From the NCBI GenBank assembly GCA_015501585.1, contig JADNRY010000001.1, positions 496,001 through 560,000 on the forward strand: DNA of 64,000 bases, in the 5' to 3' direction. Under the pieces are notes generated by a model. It saw only the letters and a program-made list of their open reading frames with translations. It ran no database searches and was not told the origin of the DNA. Positions 12,601-25,339 of this stretch are shown piece by piece. The stretch is from Rhodocollybia butyracea. Taxonomy: Eukaryota > Basidiomycota > Agaricomycetes > Agaricales > Omphalotaceae. A program made the position numbers and the translations under genes. Numbering within the stretch: the first letter of the stretch is position 1; each line of letters begins with the position of its first letter.

Positions 12601-13891
12601 GATATCGCCTCGTGCCGCTGCCGCCAGACCGACTGTCTCTCCACATGGGCGTCCACCACGGCCCCGCTCTGCTGCATCAACAAGGTCAACAATGTCTACT
12701 CGGTCTACAGTCTCAACGACATCTACTGTGCGCCGTAACGCTGCAGCTTCCCAAACGAAAGGTGGTTTACAGGTTCCCCCGGTTCCTCTACCGAGACCGA
12801 TTAGTGCCAGTACAAGTGGAACTTCGACAACTTCGGGAACAAGCGATTTCCGTACTGCCCCAAGCTCCGGAACACCTAGACAACGCACGATGAGCGCCGC
12901 ATCCACAGGAAGTACCAAGAGTGCAATAAGCACAAGGAGCGCCAGGAGCAGTGTAACGAATGCCACAGCAGGGGGGTCGACAGGCCCACGGAGTAATAAG
13001 CCAACGACGAAGAGACCGCCGTCTGTCGCTGGTTCAATCAAAAGTGTCAAGAGTGTTAGTGGGAAAAGTACTGGGGTGTCCCCTGCTGATAAAGCCCGAG
13101 CCCAAGCCAAGGCTGCAGCAATAACAACCAGAGGGACAAAATCGGTTTCAAAGAAAGCATCGACTGACACGATTAAAGGCGAACGAGCTTCGAAATCTGA
13201 TCTTACTCCTCCTGTCCCTCCAATTCCTACTACTTCCCCGCCATCGGTTCCCGATCCTGGTCTCTCCGAGCCGTCAGAAGAAGATACGTCCCCTTACCCC
13301 ACTCATCTCGGTTCAACCCTCTCTATCGGTATCCCTTGTATCGTATCTTCTAAACGCAGGCGCTTCCGTGCTCTCGCACGGTACATCGGCGAGGTTGAGG
13401 GTGAATTGGGCCCCTGGGTTGGGGTTGAGGTACCCATAAATGATGTAGACAAGGAAAAAGATGTTGTAATGGAAGATGTTAGACCATGGCACGATGGTAC
13501 CTGGCGGGGTATACGGTACTTTGATGTTTCAAAGGGACCTGGAAGCAATAACGGTGGCGCTTCTGGGGAAGAATGGGGCGATAGTATGGATGACAGTCGT
13601 ACTTTGAAACGACGGGGGGCCAAAGAGAATCCTTCAGCTTATTCATACAACTCGTATAACAAGGGCACGAAGCGCCGTGTAGATCAGTGGAGTGGAGATT
13701 CTCAGTCTACCTCGAGATACGGCACCTATGGTGTTGGATCTTCCAAGAGGATGCGTATGGGAATGATGGCGCGCAGTGCGAGTCCGTCAATGAGTGACGG
13801 CGGCCAGGTTGGAGGAACAGAGAGTAGGGGGCTGTTTGTGAGGCCCCAACAAGTATTGTATGTTGTCGATGCCATTGACGGTGATCTTTGA
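9616..13891 (+). CDS. BTB/POZ and CAP-Gly domain protein
   Basis: Three exons (9616-9838, 9895-11910, 11964-13891) give about 1388 residues. The N-terminal third holds a BTB/POZ-like fold: RLYSDIKVSL, FSTHRFVLVSRSAYFRNLLL and YLYTGTLAFSHRTYDLTTA, with a long low-complexity loop inside it. The middle is alpha-helical without a named domain. The final third is very rich in Ser, Thr, Arg and Pro with repeated SxRS motifs, likely disordered and phosphorylated. It ends in a CAP-Gly-like module: RYIGEVEGELGPWVGVE, DGTWRGIRYF and RGLFVRPQQVLYVV, where an insertion of about 90 residues separates the last two parts. CAP-Gly modules bind microtubule or EB1 tails; the canonical GKNDG is replaced by HDGTW. 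Function as a microtubule-linked adaptor is inferred. Confidence 0.85.
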
Positions 13892-14188
13892 GCAACTCGA
13901 TAGAAAAGGCGTGTTCACTCAGTCTCATGCATGCATCGTCTCTTTTTTTCACTAGGACCTTAGGTACAGATACTACACATTCTTTTCTTTCTTTTTCAGG
14001 ATAATATTTTCTCTTCCGACGTTCTTTTGTTGTAAAATCTCCCCTTGCTTCACTTATGCATACCCTCTTTTAGTCTCGCTTTCCATGTCGTTTGTTCCCT
14101 CAAAATGATAGTGAAATATTACATATAATAATACTCGCTTAACTGCCGCTCATCAGACTGTACAAATCCCGTACAAAAAGTTTTCAAT

Positions 14189-16242
14189 TTAAGGCTGGAG
14201 CGTAGCCTCAGGTGCGCGTAACGGCTCCAGCTTTAGTGAAAGATGATCTCCACCTGAATACGCATGTTCATGGTTTGACTGTGGAGTTGATTTTGCATGC
14301 TTAACGAAGGAAGAAATTAGAATTCTCCCGGAAACTAGAATTGATCGGCTTACCGGGAAAGCGAGTATGTTGGGGCTGCTCAAGTGCCGAAGCATCCGCT
14401 CTGGTTTGGGAGCGCTGGGAATACTGGAGTCCATCAGGGTGTACCTTTTCATGGTAGTGTTTGGAACATTCGTTGGAGGTGACTGATCAGGAAATTAGCA
14501 TAAATGCACGGGAATTTTATCAACGCACTTACATCCGAAACAAAATTAACGACTGGAATTAGATGGTCTTGAAAAGCATCCATCGTCTTCGCATCGCGCT
14601 CGATATCGTGACTTTTCAAGTCCATAATCGAGTTTCGCTTGGGGGAGAACTCGGCGCCTCCACCTGACTGCTGCATAATGTTCAAAACGCTCGACCTCGA
14701 GGTGGCTGTTTGGACATTGATCTCAACACCACTCGAGGAGAACTTGTAGAAGAAAGGGTCATCTGTTTCATCAATAGAAGCGCTTTCTCGAAAGCCTCGT
14801 CCGGGGACCATCAAACGAGCATTGAGTGTCGCCATGAGACAGTTTGAGTACCTAACAATCGTGCATTGAGTAAATGTGAACAAGGAAAAAAGAAAGCAGA
14901 GTTCACAGCTTTGGTAGTGTATAAAACCTGAAAATTGCATGTGTCAGTTATTCCATATTTATACTATGGAATGGGAAATAATAGTAACTTACAAGATGAA
15001 ATGAACCAGACTATCACGCAAAACCAGGAAGAACAAGAGTTCAATGCCTGCTGCGATCGCAGTAATCATTCCAGTATCAACTGCAACACTCATCACCCTT
15101 TCCACTCTAGTTGCCAACCGATCAGTCTTCAGATGTTTCAATATCCGATTTTGCTGCAAGTAATTGCGTTAACTCTAGCGCCAAAAACAAGTCGACTGGA
15201 TATACCAAACGAAGAATAGTGCTTGAAATAATGATATCACAAACAGCACTTCCAGCCAGCCATAACTGCAGCAGGTTTTTAGCGTCCCACAGCAGAAGAA
15301 TTATATGAGACTAGAGCTCACCACGTTGATAGAAAGTAAAGCGGGATCATGCATTGTCTGGGTGCCCGCCTCCAATACGCCGTCATCTTGAAATGCCTGA
15401 TGGCAAACATGCAAGTAAGCTTAACCATTTGAATGCGCAAAGAACGCGAAACGCACTCCAAAACCAGATAACGAGACCATAACGCATTGAACAACCGATA
15501 ACACCATAATGACAGCTATTATCATCCAGCTGCCACCAAGAATATGGATACGCCAGCAGTAGAAGGTGTGGACCATAGAGCTAGCTACATGAATTTGTCA
15601 GTCAAGTTAAGTCTGTAGATCAGCGATATATCATGCCTATGCCGCATAAGATAGCCACGATCTTAAATCCCCACAAAGCGATTGAGAAAGATAGGTAACC
15701 CGCGTCGATGATACTGTATATTACAATCATGGTTGCAAATGCCGAAGACAAGAATTCCACGAAGAAAACGGCGAAGACTTTACAGGAAGAGTTATGAATT
15801 AAGCCCTTGTAAGTGCAGAGGTGATCTTCGAAATACACTTACCAGTGAGTTTCATGTAAGTGGGATCGGTCCGACGGAATGAGATATAGTACATAACTAA
15901 AACAAGATAATCAGCATGAATAAATGTAAATAAATAAATCGCGGAAACGTACAGACTTGGACGACGAAAATGCCACTCAGGAAATAGCTTATCATATACC
16001 CGAGAAACTGATATTCCACATAAGATAACACTCAGCGATGTCATAAACGAGCTTACAAGGGGGACATCACTAAGTTGGGGATTTCAGCTATCGATTCGTG
16101 ATGTAAACGAAAAGACGCACGTCAAAGCAGAGAACTCATCGGGTGATGAATCTGGGTCTATGTTGCGTAGTGCCAGGTTTAAAATACCTCTTCCATCTAC
16201 CGACCTCAGCAGCTGACCGGTAACCGCTGAAATGTGTGACAT
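14189..16242 (-). CDS. DUF6534 family multi-pass membrane protein (paralogue 1)
   Basis: Predicted seven-helix membrane protein of the basidiomycete DUF6534 type; function unknown. The start at 16242 (MSHISAVTGQLLRSVDG) leads via several 45-60 nt introns to FLGYMISYFLSGIFVVQV, YYISFRRTDPTYMKLT, VFAVFFVEFLSSAFATMI, SSMVHTFYCWRIHILGG, VMVSLSGFG, VAVDTGMITAIAAGIELL and the diagnostic YSNCLMATLNAR before a hydrophilic tail. The tail continues through introns at about 14494-14543 and about 14306-14355 to the stop at 14189. A related gene in opposite orientation lies at 52951, and exon boundaries match between them. It converges with the BTB gene. Confidence 0.85.
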
Positions 16243-18139
16243 GCTCGTGCACTCTGGACTCGTTCAACCAGCAGCTCCACGTTCCAATCCGCGCGGCGGA
16301 TAACTTGCGTGAGCAAAAACAGAAAACCTCAATGAATCCGAATATAGAGACAGAAAAGCGAGTGGGAGAGCCCTGGTATCAGATGCGCCGCTCTGGAATC
16401 AGAGTCAGCAGATGAGGGCTACCGAAAATTCGTATGGTGTGCGAATAAGGACAAGTCAGGGTCTAGCCCACCGAAACCAAATCGCCCAGCGTTGGAAAAA
16501 GAACGAAAGAAAAGAAGGGAGAAAAGGGCAGTCAAGAATGGCCTAACTTTTCAGCGTAAACAGGGAAACAGTCTCATCATCACTTCCTTTATAAACGTAG
16601 CATTCTTGTGATCAAGGCCAACTGTGTAACGGCGAGCAGCATCAAGGGCACTTTACCGCGGAACCCAAAAGCATCCAACAGTAGATTGTAACACTATAGA
16701 TAGATCACATCGCTTTCTTGGTTTCCGTCGGCAGGTGAAGCGTCCAAACTCAGCGAAATGGACTCTGATTGGGCGACAAATGTGAACGCCTATCCTGTTG
16801 TAGCTCATGAGATCCTTGGTCACCAGGGAAAAAAGTCTGTAGAGTGAATGATAGTAGCAAGCAAACAAACGCGTTGAAGAAAGTTCGCTTTCTAGAATGA
16901 TTGTCGATTTCTAATCGGAACAATGATTACAAAGTTTTCCGTGAAGAAGATACATACGCCTCATAAAACAATCGCGACGACCAGGGAAAAGAGTGTCACT
17001 AAGGAAGTAAGTTCAGCACGAAACGTATTTCGAGACGGTTCGTTGATCATGCCTGTCAAGGGAGGGAATCATAAATAATGACCACCAACAGATGAACTCC
17101 ATCTCATGCAATTTCGTTAGAACCAAAGACATGGTATCCCAAAACCCGCGAGATGATCCCTCGAGTCGGGAGGGTAAATCAGCCAGTTTATCGTTGGTAT
17201 TACATCTGAACTCGTTGTGAAGTTTGAACTTGGTTGAAGTAGGAGGTAGCACCGCACGCCAAGTTTCACAAAATTGCGAAAAGCGCCACAGTACCAATCA
17301 GATTATCACTATGGTTCCGGCATGGCGATCATCTAATGGATTTCCAGTAACTTATCCAACTGTTGAATGTTGAATGTTCATGGATGAAGTCGGAAAGTAA
17401 AAAGTTCTATTAAAGAATAGTCCCACAGCAACGAGTTGCGATGTTACCGCTATCGTATCTTATCTCAGGATATCTTAAAGATAGGTGCCCCTTTCTCTGT
17501 AACAGTCGTGCACCCTCTTGCCTTGGCCTTTTGTGGTCAATCATCGCACCCAAACCAGCTTGCTGCCATCCCAGCCAGGACCACACTGTTATTTTGAACG
17601 AGTCTTATCAGGTCTTATCAAGTTATGTACTTCAGGGAAGAATGGAAGATGTTCATATTGATGTACGGCCGCAGTGTGTAAAAACTACAAATAATTCCAC
17701 CAATAAGCGCAGATAATGCGTAAAAGGAGACGTTTTTCCGTGTCGTTAGACTCGGTACAATGTTGGTACAATGATACCGCGGTCACTGCCACTTTGCGAT
17801 AAGTACAAAATATACAAATTCGAGTGCAACGACTTCAAGTTGAGCTTCCAGGACCCCCAGCAGAGATCAGACTTGTCTTGAGTGAGGAACGGGCACAAAG
17901 ACTGCGAATGTATGCGTTGACGGTTGCTCAAGCGGTCAACAGAAACCTGATCTCGATCCCGATCATCAATTGATCTCGGCCAAATTTGCCGCACGATAAA
18001 AAGCAATGGAGCAATTACTGTGACGTTTCGAAGCCACGCTGTGTATCGTCTCCCAGCAGCTCAAAGTCTCCGACTTTTTGTCTGTCTTTCATCTCAAGAG
18101 CATTAACTTGCCTGGGTTTTCGTCTTCTGCTACACAGAA
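16243..18139. other. Intergenic, no supported gene
   Basis: A 1.9-kb stretch with only short unmatched frames (for example 71 codons at 16653-16868 and 94 codons at 17013-17297, both minus). I found no family motif, splice-linked exon chain or transposon terminus in it. Confidence 0.4.
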
Positions 18140-18826
18140 ATGCATCTTCCTATTCCCTGCGGCTCCAACGTAGAAATTCCCAGTTTTCTCGGGTTTTCGT
18201 CCAAATTTTCGCCTTCTTCCACTTCGACATGTTCTTTATTCCTGTTATTACTCATTGGATTCGCCCTATTTGGTCTCGCTGTCTCTGTCAGATTTGCCCT
18301 TCTTCGGAAAACGAAAAGGGCGGTTACTGAAGGAGAGCATAAACTACAGAAATCAGAGAAGGAGCAGGTCCAAAATCGAAGTTGGAAGTCGATTATTAGC
18401 GCATGGGACAGCGTAAATCTACCCGTAACGCTTACAGCGCCCTTACCACCAAGTACTCTGGTCGGCCGCGGCGTAGGACTAAACGGCGCTGTGTTGGCAG
18501 AGCAAATCTCACAGCCAATACGTAGCAGACCTACCTTCGAACAACCATGTACGTCGCTTCATTTCGCCACCGTCCTATGTCTGATGACCTCTTCCTCTAC
18601 AGTACCAGCAATCTACCAGTCGAAAGAACCAGTATCTATGGCAAAAATGATCATGTCGCGGCATGTGAGTTTTCTGCTTCTTTTTTCAAAGTGAATCTCG
18701 TGGACTGACGACCATGCTTCCCAGACATTTCGCCGGCCCTCTCAAAGTCAAAGAATATCCGTAGTGCCACGTCGCTCGACTTCCTTACCACCAGCATCCA
18801 GCTCACGTCCGCAATACATGGTCTGA
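18140..18826 (+). CDS. Small single-pass membrane protein, hypothetical
   Basis: Unrecognised protein of about 190 residues. The start at 18140 is followed by one strong hydrophobic helix (LFLLLLIGFALFGLAVSVRF, about residues 32-51) and then a basic stretch, so the C-terminal part is probably cytoplasmic. Two introns are supported: one at about 18550-18601, joining EQP to PAIYQSKEPVSMAKM, and one at about 18664-18722, joining MSRH to TFRRPSQSQR. The tail is rich in Ser, Arg and Pro and ends SSSRPQYMV. No known domain. The start could be another ATG upstream, because no family guides it. Confidence 0.55.
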
Positions 18827-19430
18827 GCATGCTGTGTATCTATTTCGAAACTAATAAATGTCTGGAAAAATTATAAAAAACCCCATTGCATTCGCCGTTA
18901 CGCTCTAATCACCACGTATATGCATTGATATCCACGTTCTCAACGACTTGCAACATCAAAGATGCCACCTCACGAACTCGTTCGCTCCCATACTATTTTA
19001 ATTCCCCTTCAGTGCCTTGCACTTTTATCCTGTGATTATTCCCCACATTCCGTGCACCCAGTACCCTTTGATCTATTACTATTTATCCCTTTCGTTTTCT
19101 TATTTACCTTCTCAGGACCTACTTCGTTATCTTTTTTTATTTCCCTGGGCATCTGGAGAGAATCTTGGGACCTTTCACGGCATATGGAGATAAACACCTT
19201 AGAAGGAATCTGGAATGGTTGGCCTTATCGGTGGCCTGGGTTGATCTGTTTCGGCTCTTTGATTTGTATAATTCGTTTTGCCGCTTGTTATTGGTTTACT
19301 ATCTATCTTTGCTGATGCTCAATATATCTCGAACACGCCGTATTCTTATTATGCTTATACAAACGTTCAATAATCAATATTTGTAGTTCCTAGTCCACAG
19401 TACAAGTTGTTACAGCCGCTTGCAACGGTC
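18827..19430. other. Intergenic between convergent genes
   Basis: Contains 3' flanks of the small membrane protein and of the Zn2Cys6 regulator. Hydrophobic plus-strand frames at 18962-19315 and 19165-19386 overlap each other and look like T-rich non-coding sequence. Confidence 0.4.
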
Positions 19431-22410
19431 TCACACGACATCAATGAAAGTAGAATTCAAGGCTACTTCGTCCCACTCGAAATTGTCCACGAGAATAGAG
19501 TCCGATCCAGGAAAGTAATTGCACAGATCATTCAGAGGGTCACCAGCATAATCCGTGTATTCCATCGAGCTGAACGGAGGTACAGGTGCCTGCGACATGT
19601 TCTCCTCACCCAGCATGGCTAGAAGACCCGTGGTTTCCACCGAAGAGTGCGAGGGAATTGAGTTGAGTGCGGCGGAACTTTGTGAAATGAATGAACTGGT
19701 GGAATAAGGTACGTTAGTAGAGTGGGTGGGAGATGTCGAGAGACTTGGTTGTTGTAGCATATTGAAGGGATCATATGGAAACCTATCCGGAGCTATGTCA
19801 CTTGGAGGGTAATATTCTAATGATAGATTAGAGGCTGAGAAGGAAGAAGTCACAGGCGAAGTGAAGGGAGTTGTATCATCATATTGGTCTCGAGAGGGTA
19901 CACTAGCGTCAAAGTTAAAGGTGTTGGAACCAAGTCAAACTCGTCTGGCGTATCCTCAGTTAAGGGGCTGCTAGACGCTCTCGGATCATCTAAGGCTTTA
20001 ACAAATTTCCTCGTAGCGGATTTACTGTTTGATCTTCTCTCTAGAACAGGCCTCAACTGTGTCGCCATCAGACTCTTTAAGATATCTGCAATATCCGAGG
20101 CACATTTCCAGCTTTTTCCAATCTCCGTCAGGTACTGAACACACAACTCCGCTTGGGGGATATACGTCTCTAGCTCCTTTTTCGCCACTCGTAGGCCTGT
20201 GGCTGCTTGAACAGTGAGCAGCACGTATACGGTCCCAGCGGCAAAAACGACCTGCACGGGAGTAACAGGGACGTATCGAAGCGTGTAGAGCTCGCGATAT
20301 ATTCCAAGGAGATCCATAATGTTGTCGGCTGCACGTTTGCAGATCTGAAAGTACATGAAGAATAAAATGAATGAAGAAACCTCGCTGAGAGACGTGGAAA
20401 TCATACCTTGACGTGGTCGATGTTCAAGCTTGCATCGTGAACAGCACGCTTCTTGCGGTGGAAGAATGGACGATGAAGTAAAATAAAGTTCCACCAGAAT
20501 GCCAAATGCAGTATGAGCTTGTGAGGAGTAGAGGTGTTCTTATTTGCTAGCGTGATATCGATCTCGGTGGGGAGTTGCCCCTTCCATGTGTGTAACTGCA
20601 AGCTAACCAGAAGGATAAGGCTTTAACAGTACCTTCGGAGTAACATAGAGACATACTCGATACTGCTGATCTGATCATCCTTCACTTCATGGCGATTACT
20701 AGAAACATGCAGGAAGTTTCTGATTTCAAATGTATTTCGTTAGCAATAATCCAACGACGCGGTGACTTCACTCACACCACACTACTAACTCTTCTGGAGA
20801 TATTCATCAGCTCGCAAGTAGCAGCAAAGGTCATCGAGAGATAATTCGGCTGAGGCGATAGGTTTGCGGAAGGATGGAACCAAGGAATTTGGTCGTACTC
20901 GGTATCGACAAAAGGTACTGGCGGATTTCCTCCCGTTGAAACACCAAAGTCTCGGCCAACATAAAGACACCAACACACCTCCTGGGTGAAGGTCGTCCAA
21001 TAAGCCCAGTTCCTGTCGTACATGTCGTGCGTAGTGATGAGACCAGATTTGACCCAAGATGAACAATCAACATTCAGTCCCACTGAAGTAGTAAACAGTG
21101 AGTTAGACTAACATGTACCGGGTCTTGTGGCTTACAGGCTTGGCTAACTCGGCTTCCAATACCAAAGTACATGTATCCCAGGCCTTGTTCTCCATTTGAG
21201 GAATGGAAACTACCTAGTATCGAAAGGGCATGCACAACACTGACATTTGGCCTTTGGACTTCAGACTCTAGTAGCCGCTTTGCTTCATCTGCAAAGGACT
21301 TTCTAGCTTTGTAGTCCCGAACAATTGGATTGTCGGAAAAACCGGTGGCAATGGCTAAGAGGGCGTTGTGTAACATTGGAGAATAGTGGGACGTCTTGGG
21401 AGGGCTCTGAGAGCGAGGCACGTTGAGGAAACGGTACATGTCGCGCAGAAAGAGAACAGGGACTATCCGCATACACCAGGAAGTGAAGAATTTGAACAAG
21501 AGATCAAGAACCCTGTTTGAATGAGTTTAGTGGAAACAGAACTTACTGATAACTCACCTGTCATGTTCCTTTCTGTCCAAGACGACTTGCTGAGGGAGGT
21601 AACGAGACCAGTCAAAATTTGGGTTATAATGAGTTTGGTCTGCTCCCTCTACCATAAGCATATAGCGTGCACCAAGGTCTATTTCGACATCGGGTATGAT
21701 GGAAATATGGTTGTGTAAAGCGACAGAGTGATTCGCGAAACGGAAAGGTGCGGCATTTCCATAAAACACAAGATCTCGTTCATCCAACTAGTCGAAATGG
21801 CAATCGTGTGAATTCCAAAAACCATTCACTAAACTCACTCACTGTCAGATTCTGTGCGGAGATACATATTTCCGCTGTTATATCTTCGCCATCCGAGCCA
21901 TGACCAAGCTCATCGTCAGCGTTTCCGAAGTCGACAATCTTCCCATGTTCATCCTCGTAGTCTTTGGGTCGAAACTGGAGGTAAGATTGACTATCCGCGG
22001 AAGTTCCCCCGTGTTCCTTCTGGCATTTCTCGAGCATGGATTCGAGGATATCAGCATAACGTTCCAGGGCATTAGTACGTTTACGCATAGCCTCGAAATG
22101 GGCTTCTGTACGGGGTTTCCTGGCGGTTTCGCCTGTCCAAGCGCACTAAAGGCAAATTGGTGCATGAACAATGAACGATGAGATTAAGAATTCGTACCTC
22201 ATCATAGCGTCCAGAGGCCTCACATGAGCCACAAACAGGCTTTACCTCGTCACATTTAACCTTCCTAAAAGCATGTTAGCAACCATAGACCAATCTCTGT
22301 GATAGCACACACTTTCGCTTGCAGACATTGCAAGCTCGAGACGCGTAAGTGCCCTTTCCTCGTGAGCCCGCGTTCGAAGTGCTTCTTTTGACGGGTGATG
22401 TTTTGGTCAT
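19431..22410 (-). CDS. Zn2Cys6 fungal-specific transcription factor
   Basis: Nuclear regulator with an N-terminal binuclear zinc cluster. From the ATG at 22410 the protein reads MTKTSPVKRSTSNAGSRGKG, then ASRACNVCKRK joined over an intron to VKCDEVKPVCGSCEASGRYD and an exon with the last cysteine, fitting C-x2-C-x6-C-x6-C-x2-C. A short linker/coiled segment follows (RKRTNALERYADILESMLEK). The middle holds the fungal-specific regulatory domain PF04082: LLFKFFTSWCMRIVPVLF, LHNALLAIATGFSDNP, VHALSILGSFHSSNGEQG, YFGIGSRVSQA, GLNVD, and RNWAYWTTFTQEVCWCLYVG. The C-terminal part is Ser/Thr/Pro-rich, typical of activation regions, and ends at 19431. Target genes cannot be inferred; immediate neighbours are housekeeping. 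Confidence 0.9.
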
Positions 22411-22757
22411 AGAGTAGGCAACATGGAAAGTCTGGCATTTTTGCTGTTCGATGGCGGGTATCTAAATAAATGGACTGGTACCTGAGGCTTGAGGGTTTCG
22501 GTCCGAACGCTCTGTCAAGACTGTCGAGCTTCGTAGAGAAAAGTAGAGTGTGCCAACATAAACACGTTCACGTCAAGTCACAGCAGAAAAGCTAATGCAT
22601 AGTGTAATCTAAAAAAATGCCTGAATATGAATGAATACAATCCTCGGATACAGACGATAAACAGGAATGGAGGTATAATATTATTAGGGGGAGACAGATG
22701 TTAAAACGAATGTAACGTTCCGAGCAGAAAGAAAAGCGAAGAGATAATGATAAGAGT
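22411..22757. other. Regulator promoter / PAC1 3' flank
   Basis: This 347-bp interval contains the 5' flank of the Zn2Cys6 gene and the 3' flank of PAC1. Nothing else is recognisable. Confidence 0.4.
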
Positions 22758-24557
22758 TTATCGTGTAGGAACCCATATCTTCACCGACTGTCAGGAATGG
22801 ATAGAAATGAGATCACAAGAAATAGTTGATAAGGGATCGACAGACCTGGTCACTTCCAGTGGTAGCAATGACATTGACAAGACGAGGCCCAGCATTTGGG
22901 TCTGCTTTGTCTGTAGCTTGAACAGTACCGACCACTTGTCTACCCCAAGACATCGATGTAACAAATTGCACATGCGCCTCTATCTTGCGTGTACAACGTC
23001 CAGTTTTTAAATCCCAGATTCGGATGGTGTGATCATCTGCCGCAGTGAGTAGATACTGGCCGTTTGGATGGAATACAATCGCATGAACCCAGTCGTCGTG
23101 ACCACGCTATGGGCAAGCAGAGTTAGTTATTAAGAGTCAGCGATGACGGTGCGACACACCAAAGTATGGAGGCACTGTCCACTATTTATATCCCATATCT
23201 TCACCGTTTTGTCTCTAGATGCGGTGATGGCAAAGACTGGTCCTGATGTTTGAACGCTCTGAGGAGCCTGAATTTCGTTGGTCTAAGTTATTTAGATAGG
23301 AAAAGCATCACTGGCTTGCATACCTTCACTGCGACCAGCTCGCGAATCGCAGCTACTGCGTGAGGTGGGCAGAATTCAGCAGCTTCCACATCATTGTCGT
23401 GACCGCGAAATTCTGCCTTTACATCTCCAGAAGACAACTCAACAACTTTTGAAGTCTGTAACTAGTTAATTATTGACAAATTGAAGAATGCTGCACCCGC
23501 ACATGATCTCCAGCAGCGGTGATGATGAACCTTCCATCTTCTGAAGGGACAGCGCATCGTATCCAAGCGTCGTGTGGGGATATGACTTTGATGCAATGGC
23601 TAGCAAAGAAAAACAAGTAAGGGTTAAAATCGATAAAGATCCAAGAAGATTCACGTTGACGCAATGTCCCATATTCTCAACGTGTTGTCACGACTTGAAC
23701 TGATGACTTTATCGTCACCTGGGAGGAATCGAGCTGAGGAAATCGAGTGCTCATGGCCTCGCAATGTTGCAAAGTTTTGATAATCATTCTCGACATTCCA
23801 TAGCTTGATGAATAGATCGTATCCACAGGTCACTACAATAGCAAAGCGCGATTTAATTTATGTTGCATGATTGGTTCGATATACTGACCAAGTGTGGTTC
23901 CGGTAGAGTTGTACTGGCAATCCGATACCCTTTTTGTGTGACTCTTGAGAGTACGCTCGAGCTCTCCTGAATCCCAATCCCAAACCTTGACGGTGAAATC
24001 GTCACTGGCAGTAGCCATGACAGAGTATATAGGGTGAAAAGCGGCGGCGTTGACAGTACCCCGATGGCCTGTTAACGTATGCTTTGCAGAGCCAGCGGTA
24101 GGTAGCCAGTCGGTATTGGATTGTTTGCTCGACCCATTTGGTAGCGCCAAATGAGAATTGTCTTCTAAAGCTTGAGCGAGACGAGTTTCCAGTTCCATTA
24201 TCTGTGGAAATTTAACAAGGTGAAGCTGATGATTGAACAACACGTCGCACCTTCTTCTGCATCCTGATTACACTCGTCCACTTTTTCGCTAGTAGCCCGC
24301 TCGTTTTAGCTGAGGGATCAGGTTGAAAGTCTGCATGCTGGGTTTACAAGTGAGCAAGAAAGATTGTTAGAAGAAAAAAGCTGGTTCACATTAGGTGCTA
24401 ATTCAGCCTTAAATTGGTCAAAAGTCTTGCTGAAACCATTAGTGTGGAGATAATCCAGGATCGCCTTGTGCCTCTAGATAAGTTAGATAGTGTCAATAGC
24501 ACAGTGGGCATAGATTTACAGGTCATCTTGCTGCCTCTCTGAGAGGATTGAGGCCAT
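22758..24557 (-). CDS. PAC1: Nuclear distribution protein PAC1 (LIS1 homologue)
   Basis: Dynein regulator needed for nuclear migration and spindle positioning. The ATG at 24557 gives MASILSERQQDDL. The LisH motif follows (HKAILDYLHTNGFSKTFDQF), then a short coiled coil (IMELETRLAQALEDN) and seven WD40 repeats, for example HTLTGHRGTVNAAAFHP, DDFTVKVWDWDSGELE, GYDLFIKLWNVENDY, SRDNTLRIWDI, ASRDKTVKIWDINSGQ and DDHTIRIWDLKTGRC. The last intron (about 22775-22835) must be removed: readthrough would give a false end at CRSLINYFL, whereas splicing yields GSDQSVKIWVPTR and the stop at 22758, the proper end of the seventh blade. About nine introns. Domain order matches fungal PAC1 throughout. Confidence 0.96.
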
Positions 24558-24769
24558 GGTGTTCGAGGTTCAAAAGTGGTTGTGATGCATTTTGTTGAAA
24601 TTTCAATTTCTCACGTTTATTTTAAACGAGTTTCCGAATTTTTTCATTTCAGAACAAGTACATACTTGACATAGCTGGGAAAGTAAAATAAGCTGTAAGA
24701 CAGTCAAGTGTCGCTCAGAAAGCTTTGCTGCCTCTATTATTACGCGCACAGAAAACTATAAACCAACAG

Positions 24770-25269
24770 TCAAATTGCCTATGAAATATATCAGTAACTT
24801 TTTGTGAGCACGAAACCTGAAATACGTACCTTGGGAGCAACAGCAGCGATTTTCCCCCATCCTTTCAGCTTCAAGTCTGCACTAACCACGCCACCTATAC
24901 GGGTGCCCAAAAGTTCTCGCTTGTTGTTCAACAAGACTGCAGCATTATCATCGAATCGAATAAACCGGCCATCCGGTCTGCGTACAGGTTTTTTGGTGCG
25001 TACTATAACCGCTCGACGGACGTCTCCGCGACGAACCTTGATGGCAGTCAAAGAGGCTTGTGCAGCGGCTGAAATTGGGCGCGCATTTTTGACGACGCAG
25101 ACAATTTCGTCTCCTACGGATCCCCAGCCATTGTTGACTTTGTTCTTCAGGACGTTAACACATTCAACGAGCGTTGCGCCAGAATTGTCTATGACCTTGT
25201 TACAGGTTAGGAAAAGCTAAAAAGGAAAGTTGTACACTTTACATTCAGAGTGGATTTGAGACCAATCAT
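24770..25269 (-). CDS. MRPL38: Mitochondrial large-subunit ribosomal protein uL14m
   Basis: Bacterial-type L14 protein of the mitochondrial ribosome. The ATG at 25269 gives MIGLKSTLN, spliced over about 60 nt to [16 protein letters not shown]. The core [40 protein letters not shown] and [11 protein letters not shown] is the L14 signature region. An intron at about 24779-24828 then joins AAVAPK to a three-codon last exon (AI-stop at 24770), resembling the usual ...APEVL ending. If that intron were retained the protein would end about 10 residues later at 24791. It lacks a long presequence, as is common for fungal uL14m. Confidence 0.92.
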
Positions 25270-25339
25270 TAAAGTAAGAGTAAGTAGACGCCGAGAAGAA
25301 GAGTAGTAATTGGCGCCGAGAAGACGTTCATCAACAAAA

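Noticed and set aside
12151..13170. 339-codon minus-strand open frame
   Set aside because: It is the antisense shadow of the Ser/Thr/Arg-rich region of the BTB/CAP-Gly gene; no motif or splice structure of its own.
18962..19386. Hydrophobic plus-strand frames as small membrane genes
   Set aside because: Two overlapping frames in T-rich 3'-flank DNA, no splice-linked exons and no family.
22775..22840. PAC1 ending at CRSLINYFL
   Set aside because: Splicing out the last intron gives SVKIWVPTR, the expected last WD40 strand.
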